A DNA stretch of 64,000 nucleotides from Nocardioides sp. cx-173 (GTDB lineage: Bacteria > Actinomycetota > Actinomycetes > Propionibacteriales > Nocardioidaceae), in NCBI RefSeq assembly GCF_021117365.1, contig NZ_CP088262.1, positions 2,561,001 through 2,625,000 on the forward strand, given 5' to 3'. The number at the start of each line of letters is the position of its first letter. Positions within the stretch are counted from its first letter, which is position 1. A program made the position numbers and the translations under genes. Positions 1 through 7,955 of the stretch are shown one piece after another. The notes under the pieces are model-generated. The model did no database searches. It was not told the DNA's origin and saw only the letters and a program-made list of their open reading frames with translations.

Positions 1-427
1 CACCGGCATCGAGTTCTGCAAGCTGGCGATCGTCGACACCAAGGAGCGCGCCCGCGCGCTCGTGGGCGAGCTGGAGAAGCGCTTCCCCGACCTGGACACC
101 CCGATCACGGTCAACGTCAACGGCTGCCCCAACGCCTGCGCCCGCACGCAGGTCGCCGACATCGGGCTGAAGGGCCAGCTGGTCATGTCCGACGGCGCGC
201 AGGTCGAGGGCTTCCAGGTGCACCTCGGCGGCGCCACCGGCCTGGAGGCCAACTTCGGCCGCAAGCTGCGCGCCCACAAGGTCACGAGCGCGGGCCTGGA
301 CGACTACATCACCGTGGTCGTCGGCAACTTCCTCGCCGACCGCACCGAGGGCGAGCGCTTCGCCACCTGGGTGGCGCGTGCCGACGAGGAGCTGCTGCGC
401 GGCGAGAAGACGTTGGCGGCGATATGA
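1..427 (+). CDS. Nitrite/sulfite reductase, C-terminal part (gene starts before the window)
   Basis: This is the last 141 residues of a ferredoxin-dependent siroheme/[4Fe-4S] sulfite (or nitrite) reductase, which makes sulfide from sulfite in the cytoplasm. Reading is in frame from base 2. Cys6 in GIEFCKLA and the CPNAC pair (Cys42, Cys46) are three of the four cluster/siroheme cysteines; the first would sit in the codon cut by the window edge. The gene ends in an ATGA overlap with a small zinc ribbon gene and is followed by APS reductase and a sirohydrochlorin chelatase. That context favours sulfite over nitrite as the substrate. Only the 5' part is missing, because of the window edge. Confidence 0.92.
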   Translation, partial: TGIEFCKLAIVDTKERARALVGELEKRFPDLDTPITVNVNGCPNACARTQVADIGLKGQLVMSDGAQVEGFQVHLGGATGLEANFGRKLRAHKVTSAGLDDYITVVVGNFLADRTEGERFATWVARADEELLRGEKTLAAI

Positions 428-594
428 GCAACGAGCGCGCGACGCCGTTCCACTGCCCCTACTGCGCCGACGACAACCTGTGGCCGCACGAGTCCGACGA
501 CCCGTCGATCAAGGGCGCCTGGGAGTGCCGCTCCTGCCAACGCGCCTTCACCGTGAGGATGCTCGGCATGCTGCGACGGGGGGCCCAGGCATGA
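424..594 (+). CDS. Small zinc ribbon protein in the sulfite reductase operon
   Basis: This is a 56-residue protein with two CxxC pairs (Cys11/Cys14 and Cys35/Cys38) separated by 20 residues, a rubredoxin- or zinc-ribbon-like layout, and a basic C-terminal tail. Its ATG overlaps the reductase stop (ATGA, 424-427) and its own stop overlaps the cysH start (ATGA, 591-594). The three genes are therefore probably translationally coupled. Codon use matches the neighbours, so this is a real gene. The function is unknown. By position it resembles the small Cys-rich CysX of Corynebacterium cys operons, so an electron-transfer or iron-sulfur accessory role is possible but not shown. Confidence 0.85.
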   Translation: MSNERATPFHCPYCADDNLWPHESDDPSIKGAWECRSCQRAFTVRMLGMLRRGAQA

Positions 595-1337
595 CGACCG
601 CAACCACCGCGGCCGCCCGCGCCAACCGCGGCTCCCAGACCGCCGGCCGCTCCCCCGAGGAGCTGCGCGAGCTGGTGTCCCACTGGGGTGCCGAGCTCGA
701 GCTGGCCCCGGCCGAGCACATCATCGAGTGGGCCGCGGCCACGTTCGGCGAGCGGTTCTGCATCACCTCTTCGATGGGTGACGCCGTCCTCGCCGACCTG
801 GCCGCCAAGACGGTGCCGGGCGTCGACGTGGTCTTCCTCGACACCGGCTACCACTTCATCGAGACCATCGGCACCCGCGACGCCGTCCAGGCCACCCTCG
901 ACGTCAACCTGCTCACGATCACCCCCGTGCAGACGGTGGCCGAGCAGGACGCGGCGTACGGCAAGGACCTCTACAAGACCGACCCCGATCTGTGCTGCGC
1001 GCTGCGCAAGGTCAAGCCGCTGGCCGACTCGCTGGCGTCGTACGACGCCTGGGCGACGGGGCTGCGCCGTGCCGAGACGCACAACCGGGTGATCGCACCG
1101 GTGATCGGCTGGGACGCCAAGAAGGGCAAGGTCAAGGTCTCCCCGCTCGCGCGCTGGACCGACGAGCAGGTCGATCGCTACATCGCCGAGAACGGCGTGC
1201 TGGTCAACCCCCTGGTCTACGACGGCTACCCCTCCATCGGCTGCGCACCGTGCACCCGGCGCGTCGCCCCCGGCGAGGACCCGCGCAGCGGCCGCTGGGC
1301 CGGAACCAACAAGACCGAGTGCGGGATCCACTCATGA
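591..1337 (+). CDS. cysH: Phosphoadenylyl/adenylyl-sulfate reductase, APS-type
   Basis: This 248-residue cytoplasmic enzyme reduces activated sulfate (APS) to sulfite. The ATP-sulfurylase-like fold carries the ITSSMGDAV nucleotide loop (residues 58-66). Two cysteine pairs (Cys135-Cys136 and Cys218/Cys221) mark the [4Fe-4S] form that prefers APS over PAPS. The catalytic Cys244 lies in the KTECGIH tail. The ATG at 591 was chosen because it overlaps the preceding stop; an upstream extension in the same frame would run through the two preceding genes. It acts just before the sulfite reductase encoded upstream. The sulfurylase genes cysD/N are not in the window. Confidence 0.96.
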   Translation: MTTATTAAARANRGSQTAGRSPEELRELVSHWGAELELAPAEHIIEWAAATFGERFCITSSMGDAVLADLAAKTVPGVDVVFLDTGYHFIETIGTRDAVQATLDVNLLTITPVQTVAEQDAAYGKDLYKTDPDLCCALRKVKPLADSLASYDAWATGLRRAETHNRVIAPVIGWDAKKGKVKVSPLARWTDEQVDRYIAENGVLVNPLVYDGYPSIGCAPCTRRVAPGEDPRSGRWAGTNKTECGIHS

Positions 1338-1407
1338 CCCCGATCCCAGCCCGACAACGTCGTCGGCCCACCGAAGCACCCGCAACCCTGGAGAGGAGGC
1401 CACGCTG

Positions 1408-2151
1408 ATGGCCGCTCCCGCCCTGGTGGCCCTGGCTCACGGCAGTCGTGACCCGCGGTCGACCAAGACCGTCACCGCCCTGGTCGCCGAGGTCAAGGCG
1501 ATGCGTCCGGACCTGCGCGTCGAGAAGGCGTTCCTGGACCTGGCGAAGCCGGGCTTCCAGACGGTCGTCGACCGCCTGGTCAAGGCCGGGTACGACGAGA
1601 TCGTCGTCGTACCGCTGCTCCTGACCGAGGCCTTCCACGATGCCACCGACGTACCCGACGCCGTGGCCGAGGCCACCTCGCGCCACCCCGGGCTGCAGAT
1701 CCGGGTCACCTCGATCCTCGGGCTCGAGGCGTGCTTCCTGGAGGTGCTCGACGAGCGCCTGCGCGAGTCGCTGCGCCGCTCGCGGGTCCGCGAGCTGGAC
1801 GCCCTCGTCCTGGCCGCGGCCGGCTCCACCGACCCGCTCGCCAACCAGGCCGTCGCCCGCCTGGCCCGGCTGTGGGGCACCCACCACAAGCTGCCGGTCA
1901 GCGCGGCGTACGCCGCCAGCGCCCCGCCGGCCACCGGCGAGGCCGTGCGCGCCTTCCGTGCCGAGGGCCGCCGCCACATCGCGGTCGCGTCGCTCTTCCT
2001 GGCCCCCGGCGCCCTGGTCGACCGCGCCGCGGAGCTCGCCCTCGAGGCGGGCGCCGTCGCCGTCTCCGAGCCCCTCGGCGCCCACCCCGAGGTGGCCCGC
2101 ACCATCCTCGCCCGCTACGCCGTCGGCGCCGTCGAGCTCGTCCCCGTCTGA
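1408..2151 (+). CDS. Sirohydrochlorin chelatase (CbiX/SirB family)
   Basis: This 247-residue protein consists of two CbiX-like halves. The first carries the metal-chelatase histidines His11 (ALAHGSRD) and His77 (TEAFHDATDVP). It would insert Fe2+ into sirohydrochlorin to make siroheme, the cofactor of the reductase encoded at the left edge, so it fits as the last gene of the sulfite-reduction operon. A good ribosome binding site (GAGAGGAGG) precedes the ATG. The 70-base gap after cysH contains no gene. A cobalt chelatase role in B12 synthesis is an alternative, but the context favours siroheme. Confidence 0.9.
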   Translation: MAAPALVALAHGSRDPRSTKTVTALVAEVKAMRPDLRVEKAFLDLAKPGFQTVVDRLVKAGYDEIVVVPLLLTEAFHDATDVPDAVAEATSRHPGLQIRVTSILGLEACFLEVLDERLRESLRRSRVRELDALVLAAAGSTDPLANQAVARLARLWGTHHKLPVSAAYAASAPPATGEAVRAFRAEGRRHIAVASLFLAPGALVDRAAELALEAGAVAVSEPLGAHPEVARTILARYAVGAVELVPV

Positions 2152-2161
2152 CGCCGACCCG

Positions 2162-2545
2162 TCAACCGACGAGCTGGGTGAGCAGGCGCTCGAGCTGGCG
2201 GGGCGGGTCGGCGGTGACGCCGCCGTGGACGGGGCCGGGCTGCAGCACCGTGCTCTTGGGCGCCTTGAGGAAGCCGAAGCGCTGGCCGAGGGGCTGGGCC
2301 GCGGCCGCTCCGCCGCGAGGGTCGCCGGCGCAGATGGCCTCGACGTAGGCGAGCGCGTCGCAGACCTGGTCGACGTCGAGGCGCGGGTCGAGGGCCAGGA
2401 GGCGCTCGCGATCGGCGTTCCAGGCGACGCCGAGGTAGTCGGTGGCCTGGCAGTAGACGACCACGCCCACGTTGAGGAACTCCTCGCGCTCCACGCGCGG
2501 CACGCAGCGCAGCACCACGTACTGATAGGCGAGTCTGGCGGTCAC
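2162..2545 (-). CDS. DUF3037 protein
   Basis: This is a 127-residue protein that begins TARLAYQYVVLRCVPR after the GTG start and has the EEFLNVGVVV block, typical of DUF3037 proteins, which have no established activity. The GTG at 2545 overlaps the stop of the upstream HipA-like gene (GTGA). HipA-like and DUF3037 genes are often found side by side, so they probably work together. It lies converged tail to tail with the sirohydrochlorin chelatase gene, 10 bases apart. No signal peptide or membrane segment is visible. Confidence 0.85.
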   Translation of the reverse strand: MTARLAYQYVVLRCVPRVEREEFLNVGVVVYCQATDYLGVAWNADRERLLALDPRLDVDQVCDALAYVEAICAGDPRGGAAAAQPLGQRFGFLKAPKSTVLQPGPVHGGVTADPPRQLERLLTQLVG

Positions 2546-3309
2546 CGGCCGGCCGCCTTCGGGAGCCACTGCCGGGTGCCCAGGCGGGCGGTGAGGAAGT
2601 CGACGTACGCCGCCCGCAGCGAGGCCGGGTCCTCGGCGCCCGGCACCCCCTCCAGCCAGGCATCGGGCACCTGAGCGACGACCTCGACGAGCACGTCGGG
2701 CGTGACGAGCGCCGAGAGCCGCTCGTCCGTGGCACCCAGGTCGCCGACCCGGTCCAGCAGCACGTGGTCGCTCGGGTCCCACGGCTGGGCCGCGAACCGG
2801 GCCGGGTCGGTCACGCCCGCCGACCAGCCGTGGTGGAAGTACAGCGAGGCGCCGTGGTCGATCACCCACAGGTGGCCGTGCCAGAGCAGGAGGTTGGGGT
2901 TGCGCCACGTGCGGTCGACGTTGGCACAGAAGGCGTCCAGCCACACGATGGCCGCCGCGTCGCCCGCGTCGGCCGGCAGCTCGCCGTCGTACCCGAAGGA
3001 GCCGGGCAGGAAGTCGACCCCGAGGTTGAGCCCGGGGCTGGCGTTGAGCAGGTCCTGGACCTCCTCGTCGGCCTCGTAGCGAGCGATCTCCGGGTCCAGG
3101 TCGAGGGCGACCAGACGCGGGGTGTCGAGGCCGAGGTGGCGAGCGAGCTCCCCCACGACGACCTCCGCGACCAGGACCCGCACGCCCTGGCCGGCGCCGC
3201 GGAACTTGCAGACGTAGGTGCCGAGGTCGTCGGCCTCCACGATCCCGGGCAGGCTGCCGCCTTCGCGCAGCGGCGTGATGTAGCGCGTGACGGAGACGGT
3301 CTCGATCAC
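2542..3309 (-). CDS. HipA-like kinase-domain protein
   Basis: This is a 255-residue protein with a HipA/phosphoinositide-kinase-like fold. Lys35 (YVCKFRG) is the likely nucleotide-binding lysine. NVDRTWRNPNLL (Asp132, Asn138) resembles a catalytic loop and VIDHGASL (Asp151) a DFG-like metal loop, so an active ATP-using enzyme is plausible. It is shorter than the HipA toxin, and there is no HipB-like antitoxin next to it. The GTG start at 3309 overlaps the PPK2 stop and its own stop overlaps the DUF3037 start, both as GTGA. Its substrate is unknown. Confidence 0.82.
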   Translation of the reverse strand: MIETVSVTRYITPLREGGSLPGIVEADDLGTYVCKFRGAGQGVRVLVAEVVVGELARHLGLDTPRLVALDLDPEIARYEADEEVQDLLNASPGLNLGVDFLPGSFGYDGELPADAGDAAAIVWLDAFCANVDRTWRNPNLLLWHGHLWVIDHGASLYFHHGWSAGVTDPARFAAQPWDPSDHVLLDRVGDLGATDERLSALVTPDVLVEVVAQVPDAWLEGVPGAEDPASLRAAYVDFLTARLGTRQWLPKAAGR

Positions 3310-4160
3310 GTCACCGGCACCTCGTTCAGGAGCCGGGCGCGCTGCTCCTCGACGTCGAAGTCCGCTGCCGGCCAGGTCGGCGCCATCTGCAGGAGCTTCT
3401 CGTGGAGCAGCCGGGCGATGGTGAGGTTGCGGAACCACTTGCGGTCGCTCGGCACGACGTGCCAGGGCGCGACCTCGGTGTTGGTGCGCTCCAGTGCGCC
3501 CTCGTAGGCCTCCCGGTACGCCGCCCAGTGGGCGCGCTCATCGACGTCGCCGGGGCTGAACTTCCAGTACTTCGCGGGGTTGTCGAGGCGCGCGAGGAGC
3601 CGCTCCTTCTGCTCGGCCGCGGAGATGTGCAGCATGCACTTGAGCACCACCGTCCCGCCGGCGACCAGCTCCTGCTCGAACTCGTTGATCGCGTCGTAGC
3701 GGCGCTCGATCTCGTCGGCGTCGGCGAGCTGGTGCACGCGCCCGATCAGCACGTCCTCGTAGTGGGAGCGGTCGAACACGCCGATGTGACCGGGCTCGGG
3801 CAGCGCCTGGCGGATGCGCCACAGGAAGTCGTGGCGGAGCTCGTCGGCGGTGGGCGCCTTGAACGCCGTGATCTGCACCCCCTGGGGGTCGACCAGGCCC
3901 ACGGTGTGGCGCAGTACCCCGCCCTTGCCGGAGGTGTCCATGCCCTGCAGGATCAGCAGCAGCCGACGCGGGGACCCGGTGGTGCGCTCGGCGAAGAGCC
4001 GCTCCTGGACATCGGCCAGCTCGGGGCCGAGCGCCGCCAGGGCCGCCTCCCCCGCGTCCTTGTCGCCGTCGAAGCCGGGGGTCGCATCCGTCGGGATGTC
4101 CTTCAGGGACACGGGCCCGGGTGGGAGGCGCACCAGGGGCTCAACGGTCGCGAGGGTCAT
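3306..4160 (-). CDS. Polyphosphate:nucleotide phosphotransferase, PPK2 family
   Basis: This is a 284-residue cytoplasmic protein with the PPK2 fold: Walker A GMDTSGKGG (residues 73-81) and Walker B VFDRSHYEDVL (from about residue 128). The family moves phosphate between polyphosphate and nucleotides (AMP, ADP or GDP, depending on subclass). The single-domain length fits a class I or III enzyme, but the subclass cannot be assigned by eye. It is first in a three-gene run with the HipA-like kinase and DUF3037 genes, which raises the question of whether it supplies or drains nucleotides for them. Confidence 0.93.
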   Translation of the reverse strand: MTLATVEPLVRLPPGPVSLKDIPTDATPGFDGDKDAGEAALAALGPELADVQERLFAERTTGSPRRLLLILQGMDTSGKGGVLRHTVGLVDPQGVQITAFKAPTADELRHDFLWRIRQALPEPGHIGVFDRSHYEDVLIGRVHQLADADEIERRYDAINEFEQELVAGGTVVLKCMLHISAAEQKERLLARLDNPAKYWKFSPGDVDERAHWAAYREAYEGALERTNTEVAPWHVVPSDRKWFRNLTIARLLHEKLLQMAPTWPAADFDVEEQRARLLNEVPVT

Positions 4161-4181
4161 GGGAGCACTATCCCAGCCCGC

Positions 4182-4892
4182 TCAGCCGAGCACGGTCGCC
4201 ACGTCGAGGGTGCAGCCGACGACGGTCGCGACGCATCCGCCGCTCTGTGGCTCGTCGAACCAGACGCCCCGGCTGAAGCCGACCTTGTCGAGCACCCGCA
4301 GCGAGGCGGCGTTGCGGTGGTCGGGCGCCGCGAACAGCGACCGGGCGTCGGGGAAGCGCCGCAGCGCCCGCGGCATCCAGGCCCACAGCAGGCGCGCGCC
4401 GAAGCCTCGGCCCAGCCAGCTCGGCTCCCCGATCGCGTAGTCCACCCCGATCGCGTCGGGGTCCGGCGTGAGCATCGCGAAGTCCGGGTGGTCACGGACC
4501 CTGTAGTCCTGCAGGAACCCCACGGAGCGGCCATTGACCTCGGCGACGTACATGCGCGTCGGCGTCATCCCGTCGATCGAGGGACCGTAGCGGGCGGCGA
4601 CCCCCTCCAGGGTGGTGTCGTCGGTGGGCCACCAGCGACGCACGTGGTCCGCGGCGAGCCAGCGGGCCATGTCCGGGAGGTCGCCCGGGGTCATCGGGCG
4701 CACGGCGACCCGGTTGTCGTGGTCGACCAGGAACTGCTTGACCTCGCCCGACAGGTCGACCGGGACCGGGTCGACGGGCCGACTGGCGACGGTACGGCGC
4801 GCGGCGGCGGCCCACGACTCCGCCTCGTGCACGGCACCGAGGAGGTCGTGACCGCGGTCGTGCACCACCAGCCGCACGGCGGACCCGCTCAT
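4182..4892 (-). CDS. GNAT acetyltransferase, AAC(6')/siderophore type
   Basis: This is a 236-residue protein. Residues from about 62 onward form a GNAT domain starting VAVRPMTPGDL, with the acetyl-CoA loop GRGFGARLL near residues 161-169 and the DHRNAASLRVLDKVGF tail common to aminoglycoside 6'-N-acetyltransferase-like and siderophore-type GNATs. The first 60 residues are a separate, mostly polar stretch without a known motif. The ATG at 4892 overlaps the stop of the upstream phosphoribosyltransferase gene (ATGA), so the two are co-translated. The substrate is unknown; a resistance role is possible but not supported by anything else here. Confidence 0.82.
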   Translation of the reverse strand: MSGSAVRLVVHDRGHDLLGAVHEAESWAAAARRTVASRPVDPVPVDLSGEVKQFLVDHDNRVAVRPMTPGDLPDMARWLAADHVRRWWPTDDTTLEGVAARYGPSIDGMTPTRMYVAEVNGRSVGFLQDYRVRDHPDFAMLTPDPDAIGVDYAIGEPSWLGRGFGARLLWAWMPRALRRFPDARSLFAAPDHRNAASLRVLDKVGFSRGVWFDEPQSGGCVATVVGCTLDVATVLG

Positions 4893-5383
4893 CCGGGCGC
4901 GGAGCCGCCGCGTCGTACGACCGGCGGCTGGCTCGACCACGGGAAGTCGATCCAACGCTCGGTGCGGCGCCAGACGTAGTCGGGGTGCACCACCGTCCAG
5001 GGCTTCTCGTAGATGACCGCACTGCGAGCCTCGGCGACGTGGCCGGCGCAGAAGTCCTGGACGATCTCCAGCGTCTTGCCGGTGTCGGCCACGTCGTCGG
5101 CGATGAGGACCTTGAGCCCGGACAGGTCCACCGCCGCCGGCGTCGGCGGGAGCATGATCGGGACCTCCAGGCGGGAGTCGACGCCGGTGTAGAACTCGAC
5201 GTTGACCGCGGAGAGGTTCTTCACGTCCAGCGCGTAGCCCAGGCCCATCCCCAGGCCCAATCCGCCGCGCGCGATGGAGAGCACCAGGTCCGGCTCGTAG
5301 CCGTCGTCGGCGACCATCCGCGCCAGGTCGCGCACCGCGCCGCCGAACATCTCGTAGGTCAGGATCTCGCGCTCGTCGGCCAC
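4889..5383 (-). CDS. Phosphoribosyltransferase
   Basis: This is a 164-residue cytoplasmic type I phosphoribosyltransferase. The PRPP-binding motif VLIADDVADTGKTL spans about residues 92-105 and the SIARGGLGLG loop (residues 36-45) precedes it. It resembles xanthine/hypoxanthine-guanine transferases of purine salvage, but the base cannot be read from the sequence. It is the first gene of a pair with the GNAT gene and lies just downstream of recX on the same strand, past a GC-rich palindrome. Confidence 0.88.
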   Translation of the reverse strand: MADEREILTYEMFGGAVRDLARMVADDGYEPDLVLSIARGGLGLGMGLGYALDVKNLSAVNVEFYTGVDSRLEVPIMLPPTPAAVDLSGLKVLIADDVADTGKTLEIVQDFCAGHVAEARSAVIYEKPWTVVHPDYVWRRTERWIDFPWSSQPPVVRRGGSAPG

Positions 5384-5418
5384 GGGGTGATTGTGGCATC
5401 CCGCTGCGGCGGGGCCGT

Positions 5419-5436
5419 CCCCGCTCGCGAGCGGGG
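5419..5436 (-). terminator. Perfect GC palindrome between recX and the phosphoribosyltransferase gene
   Basis: The 18 bases CCCCGCTCGCGAGCGGGG are self-complementary and lie in the 58-base gap after the recX stop. No T run follows. It could be a weak terminator or processing hairpin for the recA-recX transcript. Confidence 0.4.
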
Positions 5437-5441
5437 CGTCG

Positions 5442-6047
5442 CTACAGATCGGCGGGGGCCTCGCGGTCGGCGGCCTGGAGCTCGTCCTTGACGACGCGGA
5501 AGGCGAGACCGGAGCCGTAGCCCTTGCGGGCGAGCATGCCCACCAGGCGGCGCGTGGCGGTGGTGTCGTCGACGCGGGTCAGGGTGCGCAGCTTCTTGCG
5601 GACCAGCAGCCGCGCGGAGTGCTCCTCGTCGGCCGGGTCGATCTCGTCGAGGGCCTCGCGGGCGACCTCGTCGTCGATGCCCTTGCGGCGCAGCTCCTGG
5701 GCCAGCGCGCGGCGGGCCAGGCCCTTGCCGGGCTGACGACTGGCCACCCAGAGCCGAGCGAAGGACTCGTCGTCGACGAGCCCGACCTCCTCGAACCGGT
5801 CCAGCAGGCGGGTCGCCAGCTCGTCGGGGACCCCCTTCTTGGCCAGCTTGGTGGCCAGCTCGCTGCGGGAGCGCGCCTGGCCGGTCAGCTGGTCCAGGAG
5901 GATCTTGCGGGCGACCGACTCCAGGTCGGCGTCCGGCCCCGTGGCCACGGGATCGTCGGGCGGCGGTGACGGCGCGGAACGCGTCCACGCCGCCACCCCG
6001 TCCCGGACGTCACCGAGCCAGGGGTCGGACTCAGAAGGAGTCGACAC
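5442..6047 (-). CDS. recX: Regulatory protein RecX
   Basis: This 201-residue protein has three tandem helical RecX repeats after a 40-residue variable N-terminus. Blocks such as [32 protein letters not shown] and [20 protein letters not shown] are typical. RecX binds RecA filaments and limits their activity. Its ATG lies inside the 3' end of recA (17-base overlap), the usual actinobacterial arrangement, so it depends on the recA transcript. Confidence 0.95.
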   Translation of the reverse strand: MSTPSESDPWLGDVRDGVAAWTRSAPSPPPDDPVATGPDADLESVARKILLDQLTGQARSRSELATKLAKKGVPDELATRLLDRFEEVGLVDDESFARLWVASRQPGKGLARRALAQELRRKGIDDEVAREALDEIDPADEEHSARLLVRKKLRTLTRVDDTTATRRLVGMLARKGYGSGLAFRVVKDELQAADREAPADL

Positions 6048-7083
6048 CGATCGGCTCGTCGCTCAGGTCGTCGGCGGGCGTGTCGACCTGGGGGCCGACA
6101 CCGAGCTTCTCGAGGATCTTCTTCTCCAGCTCGTTGGCCAGGTCGGGGTTGTCCTTGAGGAAGGTGCGGGCGTTCTCCTTGCCCTGGCCGAGCTGGTCGC
6201 CCTCGTAGGTGTACCAAGCGCCGGCCTTGCGGACCAGGCCGGCCTCGACGCCGACGTCGATCAGGCCGCCCTCGCGGCTGATCCCCTTGCCGTACATGAT
6301 GTCGAACTCGGCCTGCTTGAACGGCGGGGCCACCTTGTTCTTCACGACCTTGACCCGGGTCCGGTTGCCGACCATATCGGTGCCGTCCTTGAGGGTCTCG
6401 ATGCGGCGCACGTCGAGGCGGACCGAGGAGTAGAACTTCAGCGCCTTGCCACCGGTGGTGGTCTCGGGCGAGCCGAACATCACGCCGATCTTCTCGCGGA
6501 GCTGGTTGATGAAGATCATCGTGGTGCCGGAGTTGTTGAGGGCACCGGTCATCTTGCGCAGCGCCTGGCTCATCAGCCGGGCCTGCAGGCCGACGTGGCT
6601 GTCGCCCATCTCGCCCTCGATCTCGGCGCGGGGCACGAGCGCCGCGACCGAGTCGATGACGATCAGGTCGAGCGCGCCCGAGCGGATCAGCATGTCGGCG
6701 ATCTCGAGCGCCTGCTCACCGGAGTCGGGCTGCGAGACCAGCAGGGCGTCGGTGTCGACGCCGAGCGCCTTGGCGTAGTCGGGGTCGAGCGCGTGCTCGG
6801 CGTCGATGAACGCCACGATGCCGCCGGCACGCTGGGCGTTGGCCACCGCGTGCAGGGCGACGGTCGTCTTGCCGGAGGACTCCGGCCCGTAGATCTCCAC
6901 GACTCGCCCGCGCGGGAGTCCGCCGAGGCCCAGAGCCACGTCGAGCGCGATCGACCCCGTGGGGATGACTTCGAGGGGGGCGCGCGTCTCGTCGCCCAGG
7001 CGCATGACCGAGCCCTTGCCGAACTGCTTCTCGATGTTGAGCAGTGCCGCGTCGAGGGCCTTGTCGCGGTCTCCACCAGCCAT
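6031..7083 (-). CDS. recA: Recombinase RecA
   Basis: This 350-residue protein carries Walker [10 protein letters not shown] (residues 66-74), the loop [16 protein letters not shown], and the usual acidic C-terminus. It forms nucleoprotein filaments for homologous recombination and triggers LexA self-cleavage. There is no intein, unlike some mycobacterial RecA genes. The start [14 protein letters not shown] matches the family. A LexA-type SOS box lies 166 bases upstream of the ATG, inside the end of the neighbouring gene. recX follows with an overlap. Confidence 0.99.
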   Translation of the reverse strand: MAGGDRDKALDAALLNIEKQFGKGSVMRLGDETRAPLEVIPTGSIALDVALGLGGLPRGRVVEIYGPESSGKTTVALHAVANAQRAGGIVAFIDAEHALDPDYAKALGVDTDALLVSQPDSGEQALEIADMLIRSGALDLIVIDSVAALVPRAEIEGEMGDSHVGLQARLMSQALRKMTGALNNSGTTMIFINQLREKIGVMFGSPETTTGGKALKFYSSVRLDVRRIETLKDGTDMVGNRTRVKVVKNKVAPPFKQAEFDIMYGKGISREGGLIDVGVEAGLVRKAGAWYTYEGDQLGQGKENARTFLKDNPDLANELEKKILEKLGVGPQVDTPADDLSDEPIGVDSF

Positions 7084-7228
7084 GATGTGTCCGTCCTTCG
7101 TCTGTGTGTGCGAGCTTCGTCGGTTGTCGTCGTCGTCTGGTTGGACGCTAGACCCGACCGCCGACAGTCCGCCTCCCCGTCGGGCGGGGCTGTGGATGGC
7201 GCCGGCGCCAGCCGGTGGCTGCGCCTGC

Positions 7229-7909
7229 TTACGGAGACCAATCTAGCCCGAACACCTGTTCGATCCGCGCTTGGCCGTCCGGCGTGTCGCGCCAGGAGTG
7301 CGGACTCGGCGCCGCCGGCTCGTCCGGGGCGGCCAGCGCCGCGACCAGCCCGCCCAGCAGGAACGCCCCGATCGCCGCGGCGAGCGTGCTGCTGGCGAAG
7401 CGTGGCACCCACGCACGGACGGGCGGAGCCCCGTGGAAGCGATGGGTCAGCGCATGGCCCTTGCCGCGCGCCAGCAGCGCGCGGTTGACGGGGAACGCCA
7501 CGACGTACGCCACACCGAGCGCGAGCGCCATGCTCAGCCAGAACACCGGCTCCGCCAGCGTCGCCTCCATGGCGCCCGGCACCAGCGCCATCACCGCGTT
7601 GTCGACCAGCTCCATGGTCGCGATCGAGAGCGTGTCGGCCGCCAGCACCACCGACAGCGCCGCGCGTGCCGACAGGCCGGCGGCCAGCAGCGGCAGCGTC
7701 GAGAGCGAGTAGCCGAAGACGAACGCTAGGACGACGGCGAGCGCGATCGTGACCCCGGCGCTCAGGCCGGCCGCCGTGCCGATCATCAGCCCGAGCACCT
7801 CGCCGACGGCACAGCCGGTCAGGCAGTGCAGCGTGGCGCCGGCGGCCATCGCGTTGCGGCCGGACCTCTCCCCGTGGGCGTGGTGTGCGAGCCCGTGGTC
7901 GTGGCTCAT
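7229..7909 (-). CDS. DUF4396 membrane protein with His-rich N-terminus
   Basis: This is a 226-residue membrane protein with about five hydrophobic segments (roughly residues 31-50, 52-75, 80-95, 120-142 and 171-194). The cytosolic-looking N-terminus is His-rich ([11 protein letters not shown]). The blocks [10 protein letters not shown] (28-37) and ATMELVDN (97-104) are typical of DUF4396 and give possible metal ligands. It is divergent from a secreted His-rich protein across a CsoR-like operator, which suggests copper handling. The ribosome binding site AAGGAGG precedes the ATG. Its last codons contain the SOS box for recA. The exact transport role is unknown. Confidence 0.85.
   Translation of the reverse strand: MSHDHGLAHHAHGERSGRNAMAAGATLHCLTGCAVGEVLGLMIGTAAGLSAGVTIALAVVLAFVFGYSLSTLPLLAAGLSARAALSVVLAADTLSIATMELVDNAVMALVPGAMEATLAEPVFWLSMALALGVAYVVAFPVNRALLARGKGHALTHRFHGAPPVRAWVPRFASSTLAAAIGAFLLGGLVAALAAPDEPAAPSPHSWRDTPDGQARIEQVFGLDWSP
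7249..7262 (-). promoter_or_regulatory. LexA SOS box of recA
   Basis: CGAACACCTGTTCG fits the Gram-positive/actinobacterial LexA site CGAAC-N4-GTTCG with both half-sites perfect. It lies 166 bases upstream of the recA start, within the coding end of the DUF4396 gene, where it encodes the IEQVFG stretch. Confidence 0.88.
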
Positions 7910-7928
7910 CGCCGCCTCCTTGCATGAT

Positions 7929-7943
7929 TACCCTAGGGGGGTA
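7929..7943. promoter_or_regulatory. CsoR-like copper operator in the divergent promoter
   Basis: TACCCTAGGGGGGTA is a G/C-tract pseudo-palindrome (TACCC...GGGTA) of the kind bound by the Cu(I) repressor CsoR. It sits in the 46 bases between the DUF4396 gene and the secreted His-rich gene. It touches the plus-strand -10 (TATAGT, 7942-7947) and lies just upstream of a possible minus-strand -10 (TAATCA, 7930-7925). One repressor could therefore control both genes. No csoR gene is in the window. Confidence 0.65.
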
Positions 7944-7947
7944 TAGT
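7942..7947 (+). promoter_or_regulatory. -10 element for a probably leaderless transcript
   Basis: TATAGT ends 8 bases before the ATG at 7956. The transcript would start at or next to the start codon, and no ribosome binding site is visible between them. Confidence 0.55.
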
Positions 7948-7955
7948 ACCGAGGC

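Noticed and set aside
2542..3309. HipAB toxin-antitoxin module
   Set aside because: The HipA-like protein is short and the neighbours are PPK2 and DUF3037; no HTH antitoxin gene is present.
6031..7083. Intein in RecA
   Set aside because: The protein has normal length and its conserved motifs are uninterrupted.
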